From assembly GCF_029892485.1 (NCBI RefSeq), contig NZ_JARXVG010000005.1:248001-312000 (forward strand): 64,000 nt of DNA, in the 5' to 3' direction. Made by a program: the position numbers and the translations under genes. The DNA is from Variovorax boronicumulans. Lineage in GTDB: Bacteria; Pseudomonadota; Gammaproteobacteria; Burkholderiales; Burkholderiaceae_C. Below the pieces are notes generated by a model that was not told where the DNA came from, ran no database searches, and saw only the letters and a program-made list of their open reading frames with translations. Every line of letters starts with the position of its first letter. Position 1 is the stretch's first letter. This document shows, in pieces, positions 1-7,769 of the stretch.

Positions 1-162
1 CCGGCCACGGGCTCGGGCGCGATGACGGGCGTGACCTACATCCAGCGCGTCGCCCTGCAAGGCGGCGTGGCACCGGCGGCCGTGCCCTGCACGCCCGCCA
101 CCAAGGGCCAGAAGCAGATCGTGAAGTACCAGGCCGACTACATCTTCTACAAGGCGTCCTGA
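1..162 (+). CDS. DUF3455 family protein, C-terminal end (partial)
   Basis: The reading frame is open from the first base and stops with TGA at 160-162, so only the last 53 residues are present. The visible segment (GVTYIQRVALQGGVAP, then a Cys, then a VKYQADYIFYKAS ending) matches the C-terminal signature I know for DUF3455, a family of exported proteins of unknown function that often sit beside ECF sigma/anti-sigma genes. The start, signal peptide and most of the domain are outside the window. The stop is 32 bases before the sigma-factor start, so co-transcription is possible. The family call rests on this short tail only. Confidence 0.7.
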   Translation, partial: PATGSGAMTGVTYIQRVALQGGVAPAAVPCTPATKGQKQIVKYQADYIFYKAS

Positions 163-194
163 TGATCCGGGGGTGAAACTGCGGCGGTGCGCGG

Positions 195-809
195 TTGCTC
201 CACTACGATGGGGCCGCCCACCACCCGCCGCAGACCTTGTCGCCCCCTACATCCACCGCCCCCTTCGACTACGACGCCGCGCTCATGGCCTGTGCCCGCG
301 GCGACCGTACAGCGTTGCAGCAGCTCTACCAGCGTGAAAGCCGGTACCTGATGGGCGTGGCGCTGCGCATCGTGCGCCAGCGCCAGCAGGCCGAAGACGT
401 GCTGCACGATGCCTTCATCAGCATCTGGCAGCGCGCGGAGAGCTTCAACCCCGCGCTCGGCGAAGGCCGGGGCTGGGTCTACAGCGTGGTGCGCAACGCC
501 GCGCTGAACATGGTGCGCAGCGGCGCGCGGCAGGTGAGCCTGGACGAAGACGCAGCCGTTGCGGTCGACGACCAAGCCTCGCTCGCGGCGTATGCGGCGG
601 CGGGCGATCCGTTCGAGCTGCGCGCCGATCTGGGCAAGCTGCATGGCTGCCTCTCGGGGCTGGAGCCGGCGCGGCGCGATTGCATCCTCTATGCGTACGT
701 CGAAGGCTGCTCGCATGGCGAAATCGCCGAGCGGCTGCAGACGCCGCTGGGCACGGTGAAAGCCTGGATCCAGCGCGGCATGCGCGCGTTGCGGGAGTGC
801 ATGGGATGA
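195..809 (+). CDS. ECF-type RNA polymerase sigma factor (SigK/RpoE-like)
   Basis: This is a group 4 (ECF) sigma factor that would redirect RNA polymerase to a small regulon. Region 2 covers roughly residues 35-105 (ALMACARGDRTALQQLYQRE through the EDVLHDAFISIW core-binding and -10 recognition helices). Region 4 covers about 150-203 and contains the helix-turn-helix GEIAERLQTPLGTVKAWIQR. The length of 204 residues is usual. The start shown is a TTG; a TTG at 237 and an ATG at 285 are in frame, and the first 30 residues look unstructured, so the start is uncertain. The stop overlaps the next start (ATGA, 806-809), tying it to the downstream anti-sigma gene. The regulon cannot be read from the sequence. 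Confidence 0.9.
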   Translation: MLHYDGAAHHPPQTLSPPTSTAPFDYDAALMACARGDRTALQQLYQRESRYLMGVALRIVRQRQQAEDVLHDAFISIWQRAESFNPALGEGRGWVYSVVRNAALNMVRSGARQVSLDEDAAVAVDDQASLAAYAAAGDPFELRADLGKLHGCLSGLEPARRDCILYAYVEGCSHGEIAERLQTPLGTVKAWIQRGMRALRECMG

Positions 810-1534
810 GCAGCGCTGAAGACAGAGACATCAACGACATCGACGGGCTCGCAGGCCAGTACGTGCTGGGCACGCTCTCGGCCACCGCACGCGCGGCGGT
901 CGAGACACGGATGCGCAGTGAACCGGCGCTGCGCGAAGCGGTGCGCGCCTGGGAGGCGCGGCTGCAGCCGCTCATCGCGCTGGTGGAGCCGGCCGATCCG
1001 TCGCCTTCGCTGTGGACGCGCATCGAGCGCAGCGTCGATGGGCTGGGCCGGGCGTCGAAGAAGGCGCAGGCCGCGGGCGTCGCCGGCTGGTGGAACAACC
1101 TCAAGCTCTGGCGCGGGCTGGCCGCGGGCGGCTTCGCCATGGCGGCGCTGCTGCTGGCGGTGGTGGTCACGCGCGTCGGAGCGCCGCCGGCCACGCAGTA
1201 CATGGTGGTGCTGGTCGCGCCCGAGAACAAGTCGCCTGGCTGGGTGATCCAGGCCAATTCGTCGCGCCAGCTCAACCTCGTGCCGCTGGGCACCTTCGAG
1301 GTGCCGCCGCAGAAGACGCTGCAGTTCTGGACCAAGGCCGACCAGTGGCGCGGGCCGGTGTCGCTCGGCTTGGTCAAGCAGCAGGGCCAGACGCTGCGCA
1401 TCCCCATCGACAAGCTGCCGCCGCTGGAGCCGAATCAGCTGTTCGAGCTGACGCTGGAGCCAGAGAACGGTTCGCCGACCGACCGGCCGACGGGGCCGAT
1501 CCAGTTCATCGGGCGCGCGGTCAAGGTGATGTAG
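806..1534 (+). CDS. Membrane anti-sigma factor (RskA-like)
   Basis: This 242-residue protein has the layout of an RskA-type anti-sigma factor: an N-terminal cytoplasmic segment (GLAGQYVLGTLSATARAAVE, a typical anti-sigma helix region), one membrane helix at about residues 104-124 and a periplasmic C-terminal domain (about 128-242). Release of the sigma factor normally follows cleavage or relaxation of such a protein. The start overlaps the sigma-factor stop by four bases, so translational coupling is expected. No zinc-binding HxxxCxxC motif is visible, so it is not of the ZAS redox type. The signal sensed is unknown. The gene is followed directly by the tandem repeat block. Confidence 0.85.
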   Translation: MSSAEDRDINDIDGLAGQYVLGTLSATARAAVETRMRSEPALREAVRAWEARLQPLIALVEPADPSPSLWTRIERSVDGLGRASKKAQAAGVAGWWNNLKLWRGLAAGGFAMAALLLAVVVTRVGAPPATQYMVVLVAPENKSPGWVIQANSSRQLNLVPLGTFEVPPQKTLQFWTKADQWRGPVSLGLVKQQGQTLRIPIDKLPPLEPNQLFELTLEPENGSPTDRPTGPIQFIGRAVKVM

Positions 1535-1544
1535 CGGCGGCGGG

Positions 1545-2022
1545 CCCGCATTGCTCCTTCCCCTTCCGGGGGAAGGCTGGGATGGGGGCAAGCAGCGTTC
1601 GTTCGGCGTAATGCTTCATCACCCGCCGTCGTGCCCCCACCCCAACCCTCCCCCGGAAGGGGAGGGGAGAAAGACAAGCCTTGGGGCCACGGCCGACAGG
1701 GGGTCCGCATTGCTCCTTCCCCTTCCGGGGGAAGGCTGGGATGGGGGCAAGCGGCGTTCGTTCGGCGCAGTGCTTCATCCAATGCCGCCGTGCCCCCACC
1801 CCAACCCTCCCCCGGAAGGGGAGGGAGAAAGACAAGCCTTGGGGCCACGGCCGACAAGGGGCCCGCATTGCTCCTTCCCCTTCCGGGGGAAGGCTGGGAT
1901 GGGGGCCAGCGGCGTTCGTTCGGTGCAGTGCTTCATCCAATGCCGTCGTGCCCCCACCCCAACCCTCCCCCGGAAGGGGAGGGAGAAAGACAGACAGGCC
2001 TTGGGGCGATGGCTGACACGGG
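1545..2022. repeat. Three tandem copies of a ~158-bp palindromic intergenic repeat
   Basis: The 519-base gap between the anti-sigma gene and the next gene is almost wholly three direct repeats at about 1545-1703, 1704-1860 and 1861-2022, differing by a few substitutions and one short length change. Each unit holds two inverted arms of about 34 bases: a CCTTCCCCTTCCGGGGGAAG-type arm near its start and a near reverse complement (CCCCCGGAAGGGGAGGG) about 60 bases later. Each unit could therefore fold into a long stem, and each arm carries its own small hairpin. The block stays open in several frames only because it lacks stop codons. I infer a non-coding REP/BIME-like element expanded in tandem. 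Confidence 0.85.
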
Positions 2023-2053
2023 ACGCGCACATGCGCTGCAGATAATTCGCCTC

Positions 2054-2683
2054 ATGACCGCCCTCGACTGCTACTACAGCCTCTCCTCCCCCTGGGCCTA
2101 CCTCGGCGGCCCGCAACTGCAGGACATCGTGCGCCGCCATCATGTGCGGCTCACGCTCAAGCCCTACGACTTCCAGGCGGTGGTGCCGCAGACCGGCGGC
2201 ATTCCGCTGAAGACGCGCCCCGAGCCGCGCCGCACGTACCACGCGCTCGAGCTGGCGCGCTGGAGCGAGTACCTCGGCATGCCAATGAACCTGGAACCCG
2301 CGCATTACCCGAAGGGCGCGCCCAGCGATCCGAACTGGAACAAGTACCCGGGCTGGATGGTGATCGCCGCGCAGCTCAAGGGGTTCGATGCGCAGCCGCT
2401 CTCGCATGCGCTGCTGCGCGCGCTGTGGGCCGAGGAGCGCGACACCTCGCAGGCCGATGTGCGCATCGCGGTCGCCAACGAAAACGGCTACGACGGCGCG
2501 CTGCTGCAGGCGCTGGAGCAGTCGGCCGAGACGCTGGCTGTGTACCGCGCGAACAGCGCCGAAGCGGTGGAAGCGGGCGTGTTCGGCGCGCCGACCTTCA
2601 TCCTGAACGGTGAGCGGTTCTGGGGACAGGACCGGCTGGCGTTTCTCGACAGGGCGCTGGACAAGCTGCGCGCCGGCCGCTGA
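2054..2683 (+). CDS. 2-hydroxychromene-2-carboxylate isomerase-like protein (DsbA/GST-kappa fold)
   Basis: The 209-residue product has the thioredoxin-like fold of the DsbA/HCCA-isomerase family. The N-terminus reads CYYSLSSPWAYLG, where a Ser-Pro pair replaces the CxxC of DsbA, as in HCCA isomerases and kappa-class glutathione transferases. The C-terminal half has the cis-proline loop GAPTFIL and the FWGQDRL motif. HCCA isomerase uses glutathione to isomerise a ring-fission product in naphthalene breakdown, but most genomic copies have no known substrate and no aromatic-degradation genes are nearby. The ATG at 2054 gives the family's usual N-terminus. The gene is convergent with the LysR gene, 18 bases away. 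The family is sure and the substrate is not. Confidence 0.85.
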   Translation: MTALDCYYSLSSPWAYLGGPQLQDIVRRHHVRLTLKPYDFQAVVPQTGGIPLKTRPEPRRTYHALELARWSEYLGMPMNLEPAHYPKGAPSDPNWNKYPGWMVIAAQLKGFDAQPLSHALLRALWAEERDTSQADVRIAVANENGYDGALLQALEQSAETLAVYRANSAEAVEAGVFGAPTFILNGERFWGQDRLAFLDRALDKLRAGR

Positions 2684-2701
2684 ACGCCCGGGCGGTCGCC
2701 T

Positions 2702-3667
2702 TCAAATAAACGACCGCGGCAGCAGCGCCGGCACCAGCGTGCGGTTCATCCGCTCGCGCCACCAGCGCAGCGCCTGTCCCTTCGCGCCGGTCTTCCACGC
2801 GAGCCAGAACACCTCGGGCGCGCGCGGCTCCTGGGTCGGCAGTTCGACCAGCGTGCCGCGCGCCAACTCGTTCGCGATGCAGGCGCGCGGCAGAAAGCCG
2901 TGCCCGAGGCCGGCCACCTGGCAGGCGACCTTCGCGGCCATCGACGGCACGGTGATGCGCGGCTGGCCGGCGAGCAGCCCGACGGTGCGGTCCGAGAGCG
3001 TGCGGGCCGAATCGCCCACCACGATGGCGTTGCAGTCGAGCAGGTCGCCGCGCTCCAGCGGGCGCCCCACTCGCGTGAGCGGATGGGTGGGCGCGACGCA
3101 GAACGCGAATTCCAGGCTGCCCACGGTCGCCGCCTGGTAGCCGCCGCCCGCCGGGCCTTCGCCCGCGGCGATGACGATGTCGGCGCGGCCTTCGCGCAGC
3201 GCCTCCCAGCTGCCGGTGAGGGCCTCGCAGCCCACGCGCAGCCGGGTGCCGCAGCGCAGGTCTTCGAAGGCGCGGATGTCGCTGATGAGCGCCTCGGTGG
3301 GAATGAGCGAGTCGTGCACCAGCCGCAGCTCCGACTCGTAGCCGGTGGCGATCTGGCGCATGCGCGATTCGAGGTCGCTCGCGGCGCTCAGGAGCCAGCG
3401 GCCTTCTTTCAGCATTTCTTCGCCGACGGGCGTGAGGGTGACGCGCGGGCCGTTGCGCTCGAACAGCAGCATGCCGAGCTGCTCCTCGAGCTTGCCGACG
3501 GCGTAGGAGATGGTGGAGGGCACCTTGTTCAGGCGCATGGCGGCGGCGGCGAAGGAGCCGTGGCGCGCAATGGCATCGACGACCTCGATGGCTTCCAGGC
3601 TGAGTTTGAGCACGCGGTGGTCCTTGGTGAACAGGGGTGAAAAGAGAGGATCGAAAACTTCGATCAT
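2702..3667 (-). CDS. LysR-family transcriptional regulator
   Basis: This 321-residue protein has the LysR winged HTH (AIEVVDAIARHGSFAAAAMRLNKVPSTISYAVGKLEEQLG, about residues 24-65) and the periplasmic-binding-protein-like effector domain (about 110-310). It is divergent from the hydrolase gene at 3795. LysR regulators commonly control the adjacent divergent gene and themselves from the shared intergenic space, so that hydrolase is the likely target; this is inferred from context. The ATG at 3667 adds about 18 residues before the usual LysR N-terminus; a GTG at 3613 (V-LKLSLEAIEVVD) gives the more typical start and may be the real one. The effector is unknown. Confidence 0.9.
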   Translation of the reverse strand: MIEVFDPLFSPLFTKDHRVLKLSLEAIEVVDAIARHGSFAAAAMRLNKVPSTISYAVGKLEEQLGMLLFERNGPRVTLTPVGEEMLKEGRWLLSAASDLESRMRQIATGYESELRLVHDSLIPTEALISDIRAFEDLRCGTRLRVGCEALTGSWEALREGRADIVIAAGEGPAGGGYQAATVGSLEFAFCVAPTHPLTRVGRPLERGDLLDCNAIVVGDSARTLSDRTVGLLAGQPRITVPSMAAKVACQVAGLGHGFLPRACIANELARGTLVELPTQEPRAPEVFWLAWKTGAKGQALRWWRERMNRTLVPALLPRSFI

Positions 3668-3794
3668 TGAGAGTGAAAAGTTTCGCCGATGACGGGCATC
3701 GAGGGCTCGATGATTCAGTCCATGCCAAGGAGATTCCCTCCGAAAGCAATTGTGAATTCAATCGATTGTCCGTTTAACCCCCAGGAGCCTTTTC
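3668..3794. promoter_or_regulatory. Divergent LysR/hydrolase control region
   Basis: This 127-base region separates two divergent genes and must hold both promoters. A cluster of short palindromes lies at 3748-3768: CAATTG, GAATTC and CAATCGATTG back to back. It is locally AT-rich, unlike the flanking genes, and sits about 30 bases before the hydrolase start. A CAGGAG ribosome site at 3782-3787 precedes the ATG at 3795. The palindrome cluster is a plausible regulator site, but no clean T-N11-A box pair was established. Confidence 0.4.
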
Positions 3795-4460
3795 ATGTCC
3801 ATCCAAGCCACCCCCACCGCCACCGCAACCGCCGGCTCCAAGCTGCTGACCCCCGCCGACCACACGCTGGTGATGATCGACTTCCAGTCGCAGATGGCCT
3901 TTGCCACGCACTCGATCGACGCGGTGAACCTGCGCAACAACGCGGCGCTGGTGGCGCAGGCGGCGGCCGGTTTCAAGGTGCCGACCATCCTCACGACGGT
4001 GGCCGAAAAAAGCTTCTCGGGCCCGATGTTCAGCGAGATCGCCGACGCGTTCCCGGGCCAGAAGATGCTGGACCGCACCTCGATGAACACCTGGGAAGAC
4101 GCCGCCGTCATCGACCGCGTGAACGCCATCGGCAAGCCGCGCATCGTGCTGGCGGGCCTGTGGACCAGCGTGTGCATCGTGGGCCCGGCGCTGTCGGCGC
4201 TGGACCAGGGCTTCGAGGTGTACGTGATCGCCGATGCCTGCGGCGACGTCTCGACCGAAGCGCACAACCGCGCGATGGACCGCATGGTGCAGGCCGGCGC
4301 GCGGCCGATGACTTCGCTGCAGTACCTGCTGGAACTGCAGCGCGACTGGGCCCGCGGCGACACCTACGAGCTGACCACCGGCATCGCGAGGAAGGTGGGC
4401 GGCGCTTATGGCCTGGGCGTGACCTACGCGAAGACGATGTTCGGCGCGCACGAAGGCTGA
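3795..4460 (+). CDS. Isochorismatase-family hydrolase (YcaC-like)
   Basis: This is a cysteine hydrolase of the isochorismatase superfamily, 221 residues. The catalytic aspartate is D29 in VMIDFQSQ, and the nucleophile is C127 in AGLWTSVCIVGPAL, the arrangement of the YcaC subgroup. Known relatives cleave amides or C-N bonds, or have no assigned substrate. The start is clear: ATG with CAGGAG eight bases upstream. The first 18 residues are a Thr/Ala-rich tail. It is divergent from the LysR gene, its probable regulator. The fold and catalytic residues are seen; the substrate is not inferable. Confidence 0.88.
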   Translation: MSIQATPTATATAGSKLLTPADHTLVMIDFQSQMAFATHSIDAVNLRNNAALVAQAAAGFKVPTILTTVAEKSFSGPMFSEIADAFPGQKMLDRTSMNTWEDAAVIDRVNAIGKPRIVLAGLWTSVCIVGPALSALDQGFEVYVIADACGDVSTEAHNRAMDRMVQAGARPMTSLQYLLELQRDWARGDTYELTTGIARKVGGAYGLGVTYAKTMFGAHEG

Positions 4461-4508
4461 TCCGCAGGCCGGGTCGTCGGGCGCGGTGCCGGTGGCGATA
4501 ATCCCCCG

Positions 4509-5393
4509 ATGCGAATCCGCTTTACCAAGATGCAGGGGGCCGGCAACGATTTCGTCGTGCTGGACGAAACGCGCGGCACGCTGGGCCTCAGCACCGCGCA
4601 GTACCGCTTCCTGGCCGACCGCCATTTCGGCGTCGGCGCCGACCAGATCCTCACCGTGCGCCCGTCGCCGGCCGAAGGCATCGACTTTCAATACGTGATC
4701 CACAACGCCGACGGCGGCGAGGTCGAGCAGTGCGGCAACGGCGCGCGCTGCTTCATGCGCTTCGTGAAGGAGCACAAGCTCACCGACAAGTCCGAAGTGC
4801 GGGTACAGACGCTGGCCGGCGTGATCCAGCCGCGGATGGGCGACGACGGCCGGGTGACGGTCGACATGGGCGCCCCGATCTTCGAGGCCGCGCGCGTGCC
4901 TTTCGACACCGCCGGGCTCGATGCGCAGCCCGATGGTTCATGGGAAAAATGGCATCTCGCCCTGGGCACCCGGGCCGGCAGCCCCATCGTTGCGGTCGCG
5001 GTGCTGTCGATGGGCAACCCGCATGCGGTGCAGGTGGTCGACGATGTCGATACCGCCCCGGTGGCCGAGCAGGGCCCGCAGATCGAGCACCATCCGCGCT
5101 TTCCGCAGCGGGTGAACGCGGGCTTCATGCAGGTGCTCGACCGCTCCCATATCAAGCTGCGCGTGTTCGAGCGCGGCGCCGGCGAAACGCTGGCCTGCGG
5201 CACCGGCGCCTGCGCGGCGGTGGTGGCGGGCATCCGGCTCGGGCTGCTGGAGCGGCGCGTCGACGTGCAGACGCACGGCGGCATTCTCACGATCGAATGG
5301 CAGGGCGAGGGCCAGCCGGTGCTCATGACGGGTCCGGCCACGACGGTGTTCGAGGGCGACATCGACGTGCCCGATATTTCGGAAAAGCCATGA
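4509..5393 (+). CDS. dapF: Diaminopimelate epimerase
   Basis: DapF converts LL-diaminopimelate to meso-diaminopimelate in the cytoplasm, the last step before lysine and the direct supply for MurE. The 294-residue protein shows [13 protein letters not shown] at the start and the two catalytic cysteines in EQCGNGARC and LACGTGACA, with [14 protein letters not shown] the best-known family signature. The length is slightly above the usual ~275. Its stop overlaps the next start (ATGA at 5390-5393), giving the dapF-DUF484 pair that in gammaproteobacteria continues to xerC. MurE in this window has the mDAP-specific DNPR motif, which fits. Confidence 0.97.
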   Translation: MRIRFTKMQGAGNDFVVLDETRGTLGLSTAQYRFLADRHFGVGADQILTVRPSPAEGIDFQYVIHNADGGEVEQCGNGARCFMRFVKEHKLTDKSEVRVQTLAGVIQPRMGDDGRVTVDMGAPIFEAARVPFDTAGLDAQPDGSWEKWHLALGTRAGSPIVAVAVLSMGNPHAVQVVDDVDTAPVAEQGPQIEHHPRFPQRVNAGFMQVLDRSHIKLRVFERGAGETLACGTGACAAVVAGIRLGLLERRVDVQTHGGILTIEWQGEGQPVLMTGPATTVFEGDIDVPDISEKP

Positions 5394-6085
5394 CCAATTC
5401 CACTCACGACAACGACGCCATGAACCCGATCACCGAAGACGACATCGCCAATTACCTGGCGAACACGCCCGACTTCTTCGAGCGCCATGCGCAGTTGCTG
5501 GCGCAGGTGCAGCTCACCAGCCCCCACGGCAACCGCGCCGTGAGCCTGCAGGAGCGCCAGGCCGAGATGCTGCGCGAGAAGATCAAGGCGCTGGAGCACC
5601 GCCTGATGGACATGGTGCGCCACGGCACGGAAAACGTCGTCATCGCCGACCGGCTGCAGCGCTGGACCAAGGGCCTCCTGACCACGCGCGACCCGCGCAG
5701 CCTGCCGTACCGCATCGCGGTCGACCTGCAGTCGCTGTTCCTGGTGCCGCAGACGGCCATCAAGGTGTGGGACTGCAGCAGCGAATACCTGAACGAAGCC
5801 TATGCCCAGTGGGTGAGCGACGACGTGAAGGCGCTGGCCACCTCGCTCACTTCGCCGTACTGCGGCCTGAACTCGGGCTTCGAGGCCGCCAACTGGCTGC
5901 CGGAGCCGCAGGCGGCGATGTCGATCGCGCTGATTCCGCTGCGCGCCGATGCCGAATCGCCGGCCTTCGGCCTGCTGGTGCTGGCGTCGCCCGACGCACA
6001 GCGCTTCAACGCCGAGATGGGCACCGACTTTCTGGAGCGCATCGCCGAGCTGGCCTCGGGCGGGCTCTCGCGGCTGCGTCCTTGA
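5390..6085 (+). CDS. DUF484 family protein (GAF-like)
   Basis: This 231-residue protein matches DUF484, found between dapF and xerC across proteobacteria. The N-terminus has the family hallmark [29 protein letters not shown] followed by a coiled-coil stretch (about 50-85), and a GAF-like domain fills the rest. Its function is unknown; the conserved neighbourhood hints at a role linked to chromosome or cell-wall work. The start ATG overlaps the dapF stop, and its own stop overlaps the TTG of the YdcF-like gene, so three genes are chained. A second ATG ten codons in (MNPITEDD) could be the true start. Confidence 0.88.
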   Translation: MTNSTHDNDAMNPITEDDIANYLANTPDFFERHAQLLAQVQLTSPHGNRAVSLQERQAEMLREKIKALEHRLMDMVRHGTENVVIADRLQRWTKGLLTTRDPRSLPYRIAVDLQSLFLVPQTAIKVWDCSSEYLNEAYAQWVSDDVKALATSLTSPYCGLNSGFEAANWLPEPQAAMSIALIPLRADAESPAFGLLVLASPDAQRFNAEMGTDFLERIAELASGGLSRLRP

Positions 6086-6717
6086 ACCGGCCGCGCTGGC
6101 TGCGCCGGCCCTGGCAGGTGGCGCTTTTCAGTGCGACGCTGGCCGTGGCGCTGGTCTATGTGGCCATCGCCGCGGTCATCTGGCGGCATGCGGACGGGGT
6201 GCTGCGCCATCCGCCGCAGCGCGGGGCGGATGCCGCGCTGGTCCTGGGCAGCCGCGCCTACCTGGACGGCAAGCCCAATCCCTGCCTCACCGGCCGTGTA
6301 GACACGGCCATCGCGCTGGCGCAGGCGGGCGGCGTGAAGCAGTTGGTGTTCAGCGGCGGTGTCGACAAGGAAGACGGCCGCATCGAGGCCGACGTGATGC
6401 ACGCGCACGCGCTGGGCCTGGGTTTTGCCGGGCCGATGCTGCTGGAACCCGCGTCGACTTCCACGCGGCTGAACCTGTCGCTCTCGCGGCCGCTGCTGCA
6501 GTCCGCCGGGGTGCGCAGCGTGGTCATCGTGTCGGAGCCGTACCACCTGTGGCGCATCGAGCGACTGGTGCACATGAGCGGTTTCGACCAGGCCTTCGAC
6601 GTGCAGTACGCCGCCGCGCCCACCTCGTGCTGGCGGCGCTGGGGCATGCTGTTCAAGGGCGCATTGCGCGAGCCGGCAGCCATCATCAACAATGCCGGCC
6701 ATGGTTACTTGTTCTAG
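6082..6717 (+). CDS. YdcF/SanA-like DUF218 membrane protein
   Basis: This 211-residue protein has one N-terminal membrane helix (about residues 10-30) and a periplasm-facing DUF218 domain with AALVLGSRAYLDGKPNPCLTGRVDTAIAL, LVFSGGVDKEDGRIEADVM and VVIVSEPYHLWRIERL, the three conserved blocks of YdcF/SanA/ElyC. Relatives affect envelope integrity and peptidoglycan-precursor carrier use; the biochemical activity is unsettled. The TTG start overlaps the DUF484 stop and is the only start that keeps the membrane helix in a sensible place. Its position between DUF484 and xerC breaks the usual order. Confidence 0.82.
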   Translation: MNRPRWLRRPWQVALFSATLAVALVYVAIAAVIWRHADGVLRHPPQRGADAALVLGSRAYLDGKPNPCLTGRVDTAIALAQAGGVKQLVFSGGVDKEDGRIEADVMHAHALGLGFAGPMLLEPASTSTRLNLSLSRPLLQSAGVRSVVIVSEPYHLWRIERLVHMSGFDQAFDVQYAAAPTSCWRRWGMLFKGALREPAAIINNAGHGYLF

Positions 6718-6719
6718 CA

Positions 6720-6818
6720 CTCCCCCAGGCTTCGCGCACTTCGTGTCGCTTCTCCTTCCCCCTCGCCGGGGGCAATACCAGCGGCCCGGCAAAGCCGGTT
6801 CCGCGGTATTCCGCGTAC
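6720..6818. repeat. Interspersed ~100-bp intergenic repeat, copy A
   Basis: This block begins CTCCCCCAGGCTTCGC, contains CACTTCGTGT, a CCCCCTCGCCGGGGG hairpin, and ends GCGGCCCGGCAAAGCCGGTT plus a CCGCGGTATTCC tail. A second copy with the same order of motifs lies at 47028-47120. Both sit between genes in 100-base gaps. It is non-coding and probably belongs to a genome-wide family; the CCGGCAAAGCCGG part is itself a hairpin. Confidence 0.75.
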
Positions 6819-6837
6819 AGGCATCCGCTTGAACGAG

Positions 6838-7755
6838 ATGGACTCGATCGAAAAATATTTGGAGCATGTGCGCGTGGAGCGCCGGCTCGCGGCGCGCACG
6901 GTCGAGCTCTACGCCTTTCACCTGCAGGCGCTGAAGGAAAACGCGGCCGAGGCCAATCTGCCGCTGGACCGCGTGCAGACCGCCCACATCCGCCGCTGGA
7001 TGGCCAAGCTGCACAGCGCCGGGCGCGAGCCGCGCGGCATTGCGCTGGTGCTGTCGTGCTGGCGCAGTTTTTATCGCTGGCTCGGGCATGAAGGGCTGAT
7101 CGGCTTCAACCCGGTGCAGGACGTGCATGCCCCCAAGGCCGGCCGGCCGCTGCCCAAGGCGCTGGGCGTGGACGATGCGGTGCAACTGGCCGAGCTGCAC
7201 GACGAAGACGCCGACCCGTGGACCGAGGCGCGCGACCGCGCCATCGTCGAAATCCTCTACGGCTGCGGCCTGCGGGTGAGCGAGCTCACGGGGCTCGATG
7301 CGCAGGCGAGCAACACCGCGCTGGGCTGGGTCGATCTCGACGCGATGGAGGCCAACGTGCTCGGCAAGGGCGGCAAGCGCCGCATCGTGCCGGTGGGCAG
7401 CAAGGCGGCCGAGGCGCTGCAGGAGTGGCTCGAGGTGCGCGGCGAGCGCCAGGCGCCCGCGCTCTTCGTGAGCGCGAAGGGCGCGCGAATGTCGTCGCAG
7501 GCGGTGTGGAAGCTCTTGCGCGAGCGCAGCCTGAAGGCCGGCCTCGCGGCGCCTGTGCATCCGCACATGCTGCGGCACTCGTTCGCGAGCCACGTGCTGC
7601 AGTCCAGCAGCGATCTGCGCGCGGTGCAGGAGTTGCTGGGCCACGCCAACATCGCGACCACGCAGATCTATACACGGCTGGATTTCCAGCATCTGGCAAA
7701 GGCCTATGACGCCGCGCATCCGCGCGCGAAGGCCAAGCCCGAGAACGACAAGTAA
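6838..7755 (+). CDS. xerC: Tyrosine site-specific recombinase XerC
   Basis: XerC acts with XerD at dif to resolve chromosome dimers, under FtsK control at the septum. The N-terminal SAM-like core-binding domain covers about residues 1-90. The catalytic domain shows the Arg in GCGLRVSEL, the Lys in GKGGKRR, HxxR in HPHMLRHSF, the second His in LLGHANIATTQIYT and the nucleophile Tyr shortly after. At 305 residues it is of normal length. I chose the ATG at 6838; an in-frame TTG at 6829 adds three residues. Its neighbourhood after dapF and DUF484 is the classical one, which separates it from XerD or phage integrases. Confidence 0.94.
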   Translation: MDSIEKYLEHVRVERRLAARTVELYAFHLQALKENAAEANLPLDRVQTAHIRRWMAKLHSAGREPRGIALVLSCWRSFYRWLGHEGLIGFNPVQDVHAPKAGRPLPKALGVDDAVQLAELHDEDADPWTEARDRAIVEILYGCGLRVSELTGLDAQASNTALGWVDLDAMEANVLGKGGKRRIVPVGSKAAEALQEWLEVRGERQAPALFVSAKGARMSSQAVWKLLRERSLKAGLAAPVHPHMLRHSFASHVLQSSSDLRAVQELLGHANIATTQIYTRLDFQHLAKAYDAAHPRAKAKPENDK

Positions 7756-7769
7756 ACAAGCAAAGAACA

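Noticed and set aside
1545..2022. CRISPR-like array
   Set aside because: The units are about 158 bases with no distinct spacers and contain inverted arms; no cas genes are near.
1545..2045. Long open frames on both strands through the tandem repeats
   Set aside because: They stay open because the repeat has few stop codons; the apparent protein is three copies of the same peptide in shifting frames with no family resemblance.
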